Of a DNA stretch of 64,000 bases, positions 52,030 through 60,310 are shown in pieces. The position numbers and the translations under genes were made by a program. The notes below the pieces were generated by a model. The model was not told the origin of the DNA. It worked only from the letters and a program-made list of their open reading frames with translations, and did no database searches. This DNA is from Bacillus sp. 7884-1 (lineage in GTDB: Bacteria > Bacillota > Bacilli > Bacillales > Cytobacillaceae): NCBI RefSeq assembly GCF_002272245.1, contig NZ_NPDD01000069.1:48766-112765 (forward strand). Direction: 5' to 3'. How positions within the stretch are numbered: position 1 is the first letter of the stretch; each line of letters begins with the position of its first letter.

Positions 52030-53292
52030 TTACCTTACTCTTGGGAATCCGAAGCCTGATGCATAATCATCGCCAGTGGCTGCTCCTGTACCGCCTTTAA
52101 TATCATATAGTTTTGCTCTGTCCTGGAGCTCTTTACGAAGCTGTGTGTGTGACAACGAAGGAGTTTCAGCCCAAATCTTGGCTGCTAACCCTGAAACATG
52201 TGGCGTAGCCATTGATGTTCCGCTGATTGTGTTGTAAGAACCATCATGCCATGTAGACTCGATTGCCCTTCCAGGAGCAGAAACTTCAACATCACGTTCT
52301 TGAATGACATAATCACCATCTGTAGCAGGATTGCCTCGAGAAGAGAAATCAGCTACACGATATGTACCGTTTTGCTGAACATCTTCCAATGCTGCTACTG
52401 CTACTGCGTTGACTAGAGCACCTGGATACCCAATGGTATTGCTTGATGGACCATCATTTCCAGCCGCTGCAATAACTAATACCCCTTTACCGTAGGCATA
52501 ATCAACAGCATTTGAAATCAAGGTGTCCTTTGCACTAGAACCTAATGACATGGAGATAATTACTTTTGAACCGGTCCTAGTTGCCTCATCTGCCGCTTTA
52601 CGAATGGCAGAAGCTATATCATCTGAATAACCAGATCCCCGATTATTTAACACTTTGTATGCCCATAAATCAGCCTCTGGTGCCACTCCATATATCCCTT
52701 GGCCAGTTCCGCCGTCTGCAAGTACGGTCCCTGCAACATGCGTACCATGACCATTTCCATCTGAACAGCTGCCCTCAATAAGCGGTGATTTGTTCTGTGT
52801 AAAATCCTTACATTGTTCGACTCTATTTGTTAGATCTGCGTGACTTGTATTAGCCCCCGTATCAAGGACTGCCACCTTAATTCCAGCGCCTCCAGAAGTT
52901 GACTGAATAGCAGAATCGTTATATATGGCTTGAATTCCCCATGGTGTTTGGTCACTTGGACCAGAATTGGTAGAACCACCTGGTTTAGCGGCAGCCTCTT
53001 TATTCGGTGCCAGTTGGACTTCCTCAACTCTTTCAATCGTTAAGTTTTTATTTTTTAATAGTGCCTGGTATTGCTTGCTGTTAACCGTAGTTGTAAAACC
53101 CTCTGCCCCAAAATCCCAACGAACCCCTACAGTTTTCTTTGCCTGTGCCTTATCAGCGGATGGACCTTGAATAATAACCCGAAGAGGCTCCTCCTGGCTG
53201 TTTGGCTGCTGACCGAAGGCACCTGTTGCAAACATGGATACCCCCATTACAAAGCTAAGTACTGACGCACCTACCACTTTTCTCTTCTTCAT
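52030..53292 (-). CDS. Secreted subtilisin-like serine protease (S8)
   Basis: A 420-residue prepro-protease. Residues 1-27 are a signal peptide (lysine start, hydrophobic core, end near ATGAFG). A propeptide of about 85 residues follows, then the catalytic domain starting near TPWGIQAIYND. The triad is visible: Asp in VAVLDTGANTSHADL, His in GNGHGTHVAGTV and Ser in SGTSMATPHVSG; the oxyanion Asn is in AAAGNDGPSS. Two cysteines near EQCKDF and EGSCSDG may form a disulphide. An inverted repeat overlaps the promoter. It is a likely target of the adjacent peptide-sensing regulator. Confidence 0.93.
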   Translation of the reverse strand: MKKRKVVGASVLSFVMGVSMFATGAFGQQPNSQEEPLRVIIQGPSADKAQAKKTVGVRWDFGAEGFTTTVNSKQYQALLKNKNLTIERVEEVQLAPNKEAAAKPGGSTNSGPSDQTPWGIQAIYNDSAIQSTSGGAGIKVAVLDTGANTSHADLTNRVEQCKDFTQNKSPLIEGSCSDGNGHGTHVAGTVLADGGTGQGIYGVAPEADLWAYKVLNNRGSGYSDDIASAIRKAADEATRTGSKVIISMSLGSSAKDTLISNAVDYAYGKGVLVIAAAGNDGPSSNTIGYPGALVNAVAVAALEDVQQNGTYRVADFSSRGNPATDGDYVIQERDVEVSAPGRAIESTWHDGSYNTISGTSMATPHVSGLAAKIWAETPSLSHTQLRKELQDRAKLYDIKGGTGAATGDDYASGFGFPRVR

Positions 53293-53342
53293 CCATATTC
53301 TCCCCTACTTTTCAACTCCAGGCTTGTACCTGTTCTATTATT

Positions 53343-53370
53343 ATATTTAGAATATTCAGAATATAAATAT
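53343..53370. promoter_or_regulatory. 28-base inverted repeat at the protease promoter
   Basis: ATATTTA and TAAATAT arms enclose a second dyad GAATATTC. On the minus strand a TATAAT -10 lies at 53345-53340 and overlaps one arm; there is no good -35, so activation is plausible. It is a candidate site for the neighbouring HTH-TPR regulator. Confidence 0.4.
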
Positions 53371-53416
53371 GAGAATCTACCTAGAAAAGTTGGGAAATTT
53401 TTTTAAAAACTCAAAA

Positions 53417-53457
53417 AAAGACCCTGAATATTTACTTCAGAGCCTTTCCTTTTTTTG
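53417..53457 (-). terminator. Terminator of the 150-residue beta-rich protein gene region
   Basis: On the minus strand GCTCTGAA and TTCAGGGT (with G-T pairs) form a hairpin followed by TTTTTTT. It lies right after the stop codon at 53,467. Confidence 0.7.
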
Positions 53458-53466
53458 ATCACAAAC

Positions 53467-53919
53467 TTATACTTCCTGGCAGCCTTGGTTCACAATGGAA
53501 CCTCCTTCTACCGGTGCTGCCCCCTGTTGACTGAAGAATCCTGTAATAACAAAACTTTGAACATTGTCCGTACCCATTGCGTTATCACGGAACACAGCAA
53601 CGAAGTTTCGAGTAACATTATTAACCATCATTGTTCCCATTACAGTAATTTCACAGTTTACACCTTCTTGATTACATACAACAGAAGTAATGCTTGTTGA
53701 GGTTTCAGTGAAACTTCTGTCTGGAGTTTCATCACTTGTCTGATCAAAAGTAATTGTTACAAAAGATGTTGCTAGGTCTAGGTTACATACATCCGCAGTG
53801 TATGTTAGTGTTCCGCTTCGAGTACCCGTTTCACCTGTAAATGTTACTTCTTGGTTCATACGAACTGCTGCAACTCCATCAAGCCCAACACGTACGCCAC
53901 ATAAACAAACAATTCCCAT
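53467..53919 (-). CDS. Hypothetical beta-rich protein with cysteines at both ends
   Basis: A 150-residue protein without a recognised family. The N-terminus MGIVCLCGVRVG and the C-terminus NQGCQEV both carry cysteines, and three more lie within. The body is rich in Thr, Val and Ser with strand-like patterns (ATSFVTITFDQTS, TRNFVAVFRDN). There is no classical signal peptide. AAAGGGGG lies 6 bases before ATG 53919. Terminal cysteines with a beta-sandwich-like core are typical of spore-surface or appendage subunits that cross-link by disulphides, but I could not match a family, so this is a suggestion. Confidence 0.65.
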   Translation of the reverse strand: MGIVCLCGVRVGLDGVAAVRMNQEVTFTGETGTRSGTLTYTADVCNLDLATSFVTITFDQTSDETPDRSFTETSTSITSVVCNQEGVNCEITVMGTMMVNNVTRNFVAVFRDNAMGTDNVQSFVITGFFSQQGAAPVEGGSIVNQGCQEV

Positions 53920-54008
53920 AATTATCCCCCTTTCACACTTTTGATATATTGTATAGAAGTAATAGAAAGTTGCTTATATGTCTGTCCAATTTATTTAAAA
54001 AAGGGCAT

Positions 54009-54043
54009 AAAAAATCCGTCAGCTCATGAGTGACGGATTTTTT
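54009..54043. terminator. Bidirectional terminator after corA
   Basis: A perfect 12-pair stem, AAAAAATCCGTC and GACGGATTTTTT, with an 11-base loop, right after the CorA stop codon. Confidence 0.9.
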
Positions 54044-54048
54044 ATACA

Positions 54049-54987
54049 TTAGAAATATTTCTTTTTCCAAAAAATTAATGCAGTTAATGCTGATAAAACA
54101 CAGGCAACCGTAATGGATATCCAAAAGGCATATGGACTATTTTGTAATGGTAAATCTACGTTCATTCCATAAAAACTGAAAACGATTGTTGGGAACGAGA
54201 GAATTATTGTAAACGATGTTAAAAATTTCATGACAATATTCACATTGTTGGAAATAATTGAAGCAAATGCGTCCATCATCCCACTTAGAATCGAGCTGTA
54301 CGTCTCAGCCATCTCAATCGCCTGGATTTTTTCGATCATCACATCTTCTAATAAATCCTTATCTTCCTCATACATTTTTATATAACTGAAACGAAGAATT
54401 TTATCTAAAACGACTTTATTGGATTTTAGGGAAGTTGTGAAATAGACAAGACTCTTTTCTAAAGCAAGAAACGCATACAATTCTTTATTTTTCATCGATT
54501 GGTGTAGTTCGCGTTCAATCTCATTTGTTCTTTTATTGATTTGTTTCAAGTACCGCAAATAATAGGATGTAATAATGGCCAGAATTTGCAGAGCAAATCG
54601 GTTCTTTTTAAAGGTATAAAACTCTTTTATTTTATTATTCTTAAAAACTTCTAAGATTGGAGTATCCTTTAAGGATACAGTGATAATACACTCTTCCGTT
54701 AAGACAATTCCAATTGGGATGGTCTCATAGATGGGAAAGCCAGCATCATCATGCGTAATATAGGGATAATCCACGATGATATAAACCTGGCCATCTTCAC
54801 GTTCGATTCTTGGACGTTCTTCGTCATCAAGGGCGTCTTTAATAAAGTCAACATAGATGTTAGCCTCAGCGGTAACCCTATTAATTTCTTCCTCGGTTGG
54901 GGCGTACATATTAACCCAGCAGCCCTTTGATATTTTTTCAACCTGTTCAAGTACCTTTGTTTCACTGCTTTTATAAATCTCCAACAT
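54049..54987 (-). CDS. corA: CorA-like magnesium/divalent metal transporter
   Basis: A 312-residue pentameric ion channel subunit. A long cytoplasmic alpha/beta and helical domain (residues 1-250) is followed by two membrane helices. The pore signature appears as FYGMNVDLP near residue 280 (the GMN motif), and the second helix and basic end AALIFWKKKYF follow. The length is typical. GGAGG lies 7 bases before ATG 54987. A 39-codon reading frame ends 16 bases upstream and may be its leader. It imports Mg2+ or a related ion down its gradient. Confidence 0.92.
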   Translation of the reverse strand: MLEIYKSSETKVLEQVEKISKGCWVNMYAPTEEEINRVTAEANIYVDFIKDALDDEERPRIEREDGQVYIIVDYPYITHDDAGFPIYETIPIGIVLTEECIITVSLKDTPILEVFKNNKIKEFYTFKKNRFALQILAIITSYYLRYLKQINKRTNEIERELHQSMKNKELYAFLALEKSLVYFTTSLKSNKVVLDKILRFSYIKMYEEDKDLLEDVMIEKIQAIEMAETYSSILSGMMDAFASIISNNVNIVMKFLTSFTIILSFPTIVFSFYGMNVDLPLQNSPYAFWISITVACVLSALTALIFWKKKYF

Positions 54988-55003
54988 AATAAAACCTCCT
55001 CAC

Positions 55004-55123
55004 TTACTTTGTACGAGGAAGCCAAACTACCTTCTTAAGAGCTGATATTCCTGAAGAATCCAATTCAAAGATAACGCTGACTTCCCCGCTGCTACTAGGG
55101 TCCGGGTCTATTGCATAACTCAA
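55004..55123 (-). CDS. Possible 39-residue small protein upstream of corA
   Basis: A short frame starting at TTG 55123 with AAGGAG 9 bases upstream and ending 16 bases before the corA start codon. The product opens SYAIDPDPSSSGEVSVIFEL and ends KKVVWLPRTK. It has no signal peptide. The good Shine-Dalgarno and smooth composition support translation; the rare start codon weakens it. It could be a leader peptide that senses metal, or a small free protein. No family is recognised. Confidence 0.45.
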   Translation of the reverse strand: MSYAIDPDPSSSGEVSVIFELDSSGISALKKVVWLPRTK

Positions 55124-55195
55124 AAATATCAACTCCTTGGGCGTATAATTACTCCATTATCATAAACCCAAAATCAAAAAAGCACAAACAAGAAT

Positions 55196-56080
55196 TTATT
55201 CAGGAAAATAGGGGTTTAAGTGAATTAATACCTCTTCAATATTGTCGTATCTCTCCATCATTCTCCCTTTGATTTGTTTTGCAAGGTCATGACCGTCCTT
55301 AATGGTTTTAAAGTGGTCAATTGATATTCTCAGATCAACTAAAACATAATGACCAAGTTCTCTTGCTCTAATCCGATCAATCCTCTTTACCTCTGGAAAT
55401 TCATTCACTACATTCATATATTCTTGTAATGTTGCGGCATCAATATTACGTTCAAGCAAGATATCGAAAGCTTCCATTAACATTTCCTTGGAGATTTTAA
55501 AAATTAAGTAAGCTACAAATATACTTGCTGCTTTATCTCCATAGTGTAAGATAAAAATATCAAAGCGTTCGCCCATTATGGAGAGGAGAACCCCAATCGC
55601 TGCAGCAATCGAAGCCACAATATCTGCTTTGTGGTCAAAGGCAATGGCTTCAATTGCCTTACTATTATGCTCTTTTGCCACCTTTAATGATGAACGGTAC
55701 AAAATAATCTTAGTAACATAGGAAATGATTGCTACCCACATCGCTAAGTAACTTGGTGTTGCTACTTCATGGAAGAACCCAGCGATTCCTTCATAGACCA
55801 CATAAATGGAAACGAGGAACAGTAAAATTCCTACGATGCCGGAAACAATGACCTCTGCTTTTCCATGACCATAGGGATGTTCATTATCAGCTGGTTTATT
55901 GGCAATTTTAATGACCAGTAAGACTATAACAGAGGCAAAAACATCTGCAGCAGAATGAATTCCATCCGCAAAAACAGCGTCACTATTTCCAAACCAGCCT
56001 ATGAAAAGTTTACCTAATGTTAAGAGGATATTACTAATCACACTAATCCAGGCAATTTTCTTCGCTAAGGATTCCCTCAT
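55196..56080 (-). CDS. Cation diffusion facilitator (CDF) family metal exporter
   Basis: A 294-residue exporter of divalent metals (Mn, Zn, Fe or Co) with six membrane helices and a C-terminal cytoplasmic ferredoxin-like domain. Helix 2 holds the metal site Asp pair in FADGIHSAADVFAS, and helix 5 holds FDHKADIVAS, so the site is DxxxD/HxxxD-like. HPYGHGKAEV marks the loop after helix 2. It resembles the MneP/MneS manganese exporters of Bacillus, but the metal is not provable from sequence. GAGGTGG lies 9 bases before ATG 56080. Confidence 0.9.
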   Translation of the reverse strand: MRESLAKKIAWISVISNILLTLGKLFIGWFGNSDAVFADGIHSAADVFASVIVLLVIKIANKPADNEHPYGHGKAEVIVSGIVGILLFLVSIYVVYEGIAGFFHEVATPSYLAMWVAIISYVTKIILYRSSLKVAKEHNSKAIEAIAFDHKADIVASIAAAIGVLLSIMGERFDIFILHYGDKAASIFVAYLIFKISKEMLMEAFDILLERNIDAATLQEYMNVVNEFPEVKRIDRIRARELGHYVLVDLRISIDHFKTIKDGHDLAKQIKGRMMERYDNIEEVLIHLNPYFPE

Positions 56081-56107
56081 CTATCTAGTCCACCTCAAAA
56101 AAAATTT

Positions 56108-56251
56108 CTACTTCTCTACCTGATTATTCCCATTAATCTCCATCTTCATTTCTTCCTCTTCTTCTTCGACGGTAATTCTGTTAATCGCGTCATGAAGAAA
56201 ATGAAATGCCTCATCCAATTCTTCCCTTGATGGATACTTATCTTTGTTCAT
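56108..56251 (-). CDS. Small acidic hypothetical protein (47 residues)
   Basis: A short soluble protein, MNKDKYPSREELDEAFHF to start, with a run of six glutamates after RITVEEEEEE. ATG 56251 is chosen because AAGGAG lies 9 bases upstream; the frame is open to 56368, but that extension overlaps the promoter area of the divergent gene. It lies 27 bases upstream of the CDF gene on the same strand and probably shares its transcript. Function is unknown. Confidence 0.6.
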   Translation of the reverse strand: MNKDKYPSREELDEAFHFLHDAINRITVEEEEEEMKMEINGNNQVEK

Positions 56252-56342
56252 ACTTATCAGCTCCTTGATTTTTAGTATGAGTAATCCTTGAATAAAACGT
56301 AGAAAATACGGTTGTACCAAATTTATTAAAGGAGTGTGCAGC

Positions 56343-56561
56343 ATGGATAAAAAGAACTCTACAAACAACAGTACAGACCTAGCTGGACGTATTTACGAAA
56401 CAAGCGACTATCAAAAAAACGATGTCATCGCTACTGGACTTTCGACCACCCACGAACAGGCAAGTGACAGCTATATGGAGGGGGAAATTGATACATCCAC
56501 TGATGACGATTTAAACGCGAAGGATCTCCCGATTGCACAAAAGCCATACAGAAACGAATAA
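56343..56561 (+). CDS. DUF4025-like (YozQ-like) small protein
   Basis: A 72-residue hydrophilic protein. The segment IYETSDYQKNDVIATGLSTT, then HEQASDSYMEGEID, has the look of the YozQ/DUF4025 group found in Bacillus, whose members are associated with spores; the assignment is by eye. ATG 56343 has AAAGGAGTG 6 bases upstream. A strong terminator follows at 56,570. It is divergent from the 47-residue gene. The molecular role is unknown. Confidence 0.7.
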   Translation: MDKKNSTNNSTDLAGRIYETSDYQKNDVIATGLSTTHEQASDSYMEGEIDTSTDDDLNAKDLPIAQKPYRNE

Positions 56562-56569
56562 AATTAGAG

Positions 56570-56602
56570 AAAACAGCTTTCAAAACGCGAAAGCTGTTTT
56601 TC
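56570..56602. terminator. Bidirectional terminator
   Basis: A perfect 12-pair stem, AAAACAGCTTTC and GAAAGCTGTTTT, with a 7-base loop and T-runs, between two convergent genes. Confidence 0.9.
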
Positions 56603-56605
56603 TGT

Positions 56606-57361
56606 TTATTTATCGTCATCCACATATGGATCTTTTTCATATGCTGGCAGATCTCCAAAGCTTGTCATGATTCCTTCTTCATCAAGTGACTCTTCATAGC
56701 GTTCATGTTGTGGGTTTGGGTACACGGTAACATTGTTCCCATATATATCGTTACCTACAAAATTTTCATAGTCCTCCACATACCCCTCATTTTCATCTGG
56801 TTCAATCCCAACATCATTGTAGTGCTCTTGTGGAAAGGCTAAATCTGATGGTGTGTCGGATGTTCCCCATTGTTCAACAATCTGCCAAGAGTCCTCTGCG
56901 TCAAAGGCGACATTCTCATCTTTCGTATCCATATCAAATTTCCCAAACGGCGGCATTAATACTCCCTCTTCAATAGGTCGATCATGTGATACTACTTGAT
57001 CTGGACTATGTTCTTTACAATAGGTCGTATTCGGTAAAGCCTCTAATCGTTCAAAAGATATTTCGTTCCCACATACTTCACATTTTCCATACTGACCATT
57101 TTCCATTGCTTCAAGTGCCTTATTTATATTTCTTAGCTGTAAATCAGTATGCTCATTTAACGCAATATCCTTTTCACGTTCATACAACTCTGAACCTTCA
57201 TCAGCAGGATGATTATCATAACTTGATAACTCCCCCAACGATTCATGAAAATGACCTCGTTCTAAACCATAATGGTCATTTTGCTCGAGGCGCTCTTCTA
57301 TTTCCTCTTTTTCCTTTAGTAATTGCAAACGAAAACCAGCAAGCTGCTCTGTCGTTAACAT
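56606..57361 (-). CDS. yteA: YteA family TraR/DksA-type zinc-finger protein
   Basis: A 251-residue protein of the TraR/DksA superfamily in its long Bacillus form, YteA. The N-terminal coiled coil (residues 1-85) contains FRLQLLKEKEEIEERLEQND. The zinc finger at about 95-120 reads GKCEVCGNEISFERLEAL then TYCKEH, so three Cys and one His replace the four-Cys finger. A long acidic tail of about 130 residues follows, rich in Asp, Glu and Tyr. Such proteins may bind RNA polymerase; YteA is reported mainly in spore-formers. GAAAGGGG precedes ATG 57361. Confidence 0.85.
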   Translation of the reverse strand: MLTTEQLAGFRLQLLKEKEEIEERLEQNDHYGLERGHFHESLGELSSYDNHPADEGSELYEREKDIALNEHTDLQLRNINKALEAMENGQYGKCEVCGNEISFERLEALPNTTYCKEHSPDQVVSHDRPIEEGVLMPPFGKFDMDTKDENVAFDAEDSWQIVEQWGTSDTPSDLAFPQEHYNDVGIEPDENEGYVEDYENFVGNDIYGNNVTVYPNPQHERYEESLDEEGIMTSFGDLPAYEKDPYVDDDK

Positions 57362-57582
57362 AGTAAACCCCTTTCAAGGCTTATTGCTTATCTATTTCGC
57401 CCATTTTATATTTCAACTTTTTCTAGTACCTCTTTATTTTCAATGTTTTAGGCCATGATTATGTAATTAATTTAGGGATTCCAACAAAATCCTAATTGCT
57501 CTTATGAACTAGCTGAATAAGTTTTTGGTGAGCGTGTATCTTAACATATAGAATGTCATTAAAAAGGAATGAGGGAATACAG

Positions 57583-57756
57583 ATGGTAAACGAAAATTTT
57601 AACAAATTTAGAAGAGAACAGCAGGAACATCAAAGTGTTTATTTAGGCGGTGCAAATAAACAACGAGGCAAGAATGACCCTGAATATAATAACCAGGACA
57701 TTACAGATAAATCAGTAGGAGCAACCGGGAGAAGTGTGAATGGGCAAATCGAGTAG
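57583..57756 (+). CDS. Small hydrophilic hypothetical protein (57 residues)
   Basis: A short, very polar protein rich in Asn, Gln, Gly and Arg, with YLGGANKQRGKNDPEYNNQD in the middle. It has no cysteine, signal peptide or membrane segment. It resembles small Bacillus spore-associated proteins in composition only. ATG 57583 has GAGGG 7 bases upstream; the frame opens at 57553 without support. Its last 17 bases overlap the start of the permease gene in a different frame, so translation is probably coupled. Confidence 0.6.
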   Translation: MVNENFNKFRREQQEHQSVYLGGANKQRGKNDPEYNNQDITDKSVGATGRSVNGQIE

Positions 57757-59101
57757 CGGGGAAAATGAACAAAAAAATATGAAGTGGTGGCAGCTTTCGT
57801 TATTTGGGGTGGGGTGTACAATCGGTACAGGATTCTTCTTAGGGTCAAGTATCGCCATAAAAATGACTGGACCTGCTATTCTTATCGCTTTCATCCTTGC
57901 AGCTGCTGGAACCTATTTGGTCTTTGATGCACTTGCAAAAATGACTGCACAAGAACCTCTAAAGGGCGGGTTTCGTTCCTATGCGAAAAAAGCCTTCGGC
58001 CGCTGGGCTGGATTTAGCAGCGGATGGGTCTATTGGATGTCAGAGGTTTTAATAATGGGCAGTCAAATGACAGCTCTATCAATTTTTTCACGATTTTGGT
58101 TCCCAAAAATTCCACTATGGGCATTTGCAGGTATTTATGCTCTCCTTGGACTAGTTGTCGTCTTAATTGGCGTAAGTATACTTAACAAATTAGAGAATAT
58201 TCTTGCCGTCATAAAAATAGCGGCCATATTAATGTTTGTTGTCATTGCTTTATTAGCGATATTTGGAGTGATTGATGGAGACCGGCCAATTCAATATCCT
58301 GACAGCAGAAAGGATTTTATTCCTCATGGTGTATTAGGGTTATGGTCCGGGGTTATTTTTGCCTTCTATGCATTTGGAGGAATTGAAATCCTTGGCTTAA
58401 TGGCTACCCAATTAAAGGATCCAAAGGAAGCTCCTAAAGCTGGCAAGGTAATGCTGATAACTCTTATGGTTATCTACATACTCTCCATTGGTCTTGCTGT
58501 CATAATGGTTCCATGGAATCAGTTTAGTGGTGAGAAAAGTCCATTCGTAAATGCATTAGACAACTACAATTTAACGTTTATTCCACATCTTTTTAACGGA
58601 GCATTAATTATTGCAGGATTTTCAACGATGGTTGCCTCCCTATTTGCTGTTACCAGTATTCTTGTTACACTCTCTGAAGAAGGAGATGCACCGGGACTAT
58701 TTTGCAGACAAGGTAAACTAAAAGTACCTATTCCCACTTTACTCATTACCGTTTTGGGAATATCTGCTTCGATTGTCTGTGCACTCTTAATGCCAGGTCA
58801 TGTTTATGAATACATTACCACTGCTGCAGGACTCATGCTCCTCTACAACTGGATTTTCATTTTAGCATCATCATGGAAATTATTAGAGGTAACAGCAAAA
58901 GATAAAATAAAATATTCAATTGGGATCCTTTTCATTCTTATTGCTGTTAGTGGAACGTTATTTCATAGCACAAGCCGGCCTGGTTTCTTTATTAGCCTAG
59001 CTTTCGTTGGTATTATAGGCTGCATAACTTTAATTATGAATCTCAAGTGGAAAAAGAAAAAGAAGAAGGGCAAAGTACTTAGTCCTTGGCCAACCGCTTG
59101 A
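57740..59101 (+). CDS. Amino acid permease (APC superfamily)
   Basis: A 453-residue transporter with 12 predicted membrane helices. The first helix carries GVGCTIGTGFFLGSSIAI, the consensus unwound GxGxGxF-type segment that binds the amino acid backbone; helix 3 has GFSSGWVYWMSEV and helix 6 FAFYAFGGIEILGL. It ends in a lysine-rich tail (KWKKKKKKGK). The pattern is that of proton-coupled permeases of the AnsP/GabP/LysP group; the exact substrate is unclear. ATG 57740 has GGGAG 8 bases upstream. A terminator follows at once. Confidence 0.9.
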   Translation: MGKSSSGENEQKNMKWWQLSLFGVGCTIGTGFFLGSSIAIKMTGPAILIAFILAAAGTYLVFDALAKMTAQEPLKGGFRSYAKKAFGRWAGFSSGWVYWMSEVLIMGSQMTALSIFSRFWFPKIPLWAFAGIYALLGLVVVLIGVSILNKLENILAVIKIAAILMFVVIALLAIFGVIDGDRPIQYPDSRKDFIPHGVLGLWSGVIFAFYAFGGIEILGLMATQLKDPKEAPKAGKVMLITLMVIYILSIGLAVIMVPWNQFSGEKSPFVNALDNYNLTFIPHLFNGALIIAGFSTMVASLFAVTSILVTLSEEGDAPGLFCRQGKLKVPIPTLLITVLGISASIVCALLMPGHVYEYITTAAGLMLLYNWIFILASSWKLLEVTAKDKIKYSIGILFILIAVSGTLFHSTSRPGFFISLAFVGIIGCITLIMNLKWKKKKKKGKVLSPWPTA

Positions 59102-59103
59102 TT

Positions 59104-59131
59104 GCCAGCGCTTATTATTCGCTGGCTTTTT
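59104..59131 (+). terminator. Terminator of the amino acid permease gene
   Basis: GCCAGCG and CGCTGGC form a 7-pair stem with a 9-base loop, followed by TTTTT, immediately after the stop codon. Confidence 0.88.
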
Positions 59132-59134
59132 GAG

Positions 59135-59761
59135 TTATCCGAATAAAACTTTAAAGGCTTGGTATCCAAAGTAAATCCCGAACCCAATCAGTGATACTCC
59201 AGACAGGAGCGAAATCCCCACAAGCAGCTGCGAGGTTAAATATTTCCGAAAATTACTCGCAATCCCAGCCATTGTGAAATCCCAAATAAGTAAACCAATA
59301 AAAATGGCACTGCTGTAAATAATTAATTGACTTGTTTCATAGGTTGCAGCAGTCTTGGCGAGCACTGAGCCGTAAATTCCCAGCCAAAATAAAATCGTTA
59401 ACGGATTGGATATCGACATAAAGAAACCAGATAAAAAGGATTTTACTAAGTGTTCATCCTTTCTTTTCTCTCCTATTTTCAGCTTATTAGCAGAAAGCAT
59501 GGTTTCAATTCCAGTATAAATTAAGACAAAGCAGCCAAATAACCATAAAAAAGTTTTCATAAAAGGAGTTTCTAGGAAATGCACCACTCCAAAATAAACA
59601 ATCATCATGTAAACCCCATCAGCTACGACCGCCCCTACCCCAATAAGCCATGAATGCATAAATCCATGCTTTATCCCCTTATCAATTTGAGCAGCATTAA
59701 TGGGACCAATAGGAGCCGCCAGCGACAATCCCAGCAAAATATAACTCAAAAATACATTCAT
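59135..59761 (-). CDS. LysE/RhtB family amino acid exporter
   Basis: A 208-residue exporter with six hydrophobic segments. The N-terminal LSLAAPIGPINAAQIDKGIKHG is the LysE-family signature, with the conserved GP..A pattern; FMSISNPLTILFWLGIYGS is the second conserved segment. Members export lysine, threonine, homoserine or similar compounds. GGGAGAG lies 6 bases before ATG 59761. It is convergent with the amino acid permease gene, with only 33 bases between them. Confidence 0.9.
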   Translation of the reverse strand: MNVFLSYILLGLSLAAPIGPINAAQIDKGIKHGFMHSWLIGVGAVVADGVYMMIVYFGVVHFLETPFMKTFLWLFGCFVLIYTGIETMLSANKLKIGEKRKDEHLVKSFLSGFFMSISNPLTILFWLGIYGSVLAKTAATYETSQLIIYSSAIFIGLLIWDFTMAGIASNFRKYLTSQLLVGISLLSGVSLIGFGIYFGYQAFKVLFG

Positions 59762-59841
59762 TCTAATCTCTCCCTGAATTGAAATAGAAGCCTGTCTTTC
59801 AATTTCTATTCAGGAAATAGGGGTTGTACCACTTTATTTTC

Positions 59842-59880
59842 ATAAAAAAAGGAGATTTCTTTAGATAAGAAAACTCCTTT
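59842..59880 (-). terminator. Terminator of the GtrA/GT2/YkoS-like operon
   Basis: On the minus strand AAAGGAG and CTCCTTT, extended by TTTCTT/AAGAAA after a one-base bulge, form a long hairpin with a T-run. It overlaps the stop codon of the GtrA gene. Confidence 0.85.
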
Positions 59881-60310
59881 AAGCAGTCTTTACAGTATTG
59901 AATACAAAATATTTTTGCCCTAGGTAATTACTTATTGTATAAAGCACACTTCCTATAAGCACAGCTCCATTTTGTTCAACCGCTGTACTTACAAAATGAA
60001 AGGGATTGAACCAAAACATTAGCTTTTCACTACAGAAATAAGCACCAAAATAGCAAATGAGTATGATGGTCAAAAATCTTGGCAGCCCTCTTTGAATGGA
60101 GACCGTACTATTGAAGGTATAAGATCGATTTAAAAGATAACTTATACAAGCCCCAGCAAAATTTCCTACAAAGGTCGAAACCCAATACGAAAGATGTAGA
60201 GCATTTAGTAAAAAGAAGATGATAAATAAACCGACACACGTATTGATAACCCCAACCAGAAGAAAACGAATGAATGAATTAGTTGGTTTTATAAAACTCC
60301 TCCTCCTCAT
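59879..60310 (-). CDS. GtrA family membrane protein
   Basis: A 143-residue protein with four membrane helices of the GtrA/PST family. FIRFLLVGVINTCVGLFIIF begins helix 1, and FVGNFAGACISYLLNRSYTF is the typical central segment. GtrA-like proteins are thought to help flip polyprenyl-phosphate sugars made by GT2 enzymes. ATG 60310 has no good Shine-Dalgarno upstream; the GAGGAGGAG lies just inside the frame and no better start follows. The gene overlaps the GT2 gene by 32 bases, so coupling is likely. Confidence 0.87.
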   Translation of the reverse strand: MRRRSFIKPTNSFIRFLLVGVINTCVGLFIIFFLLNALHLSYWVSTFVGNFAGACISYLLNRSYTFNSTVSIQRGLPRFLTIILICYFGAYFCSEKLMFWFNPFHFVSTAVEQNGAVLIGSVLYTISNYLGQKYFVFNTVKTA

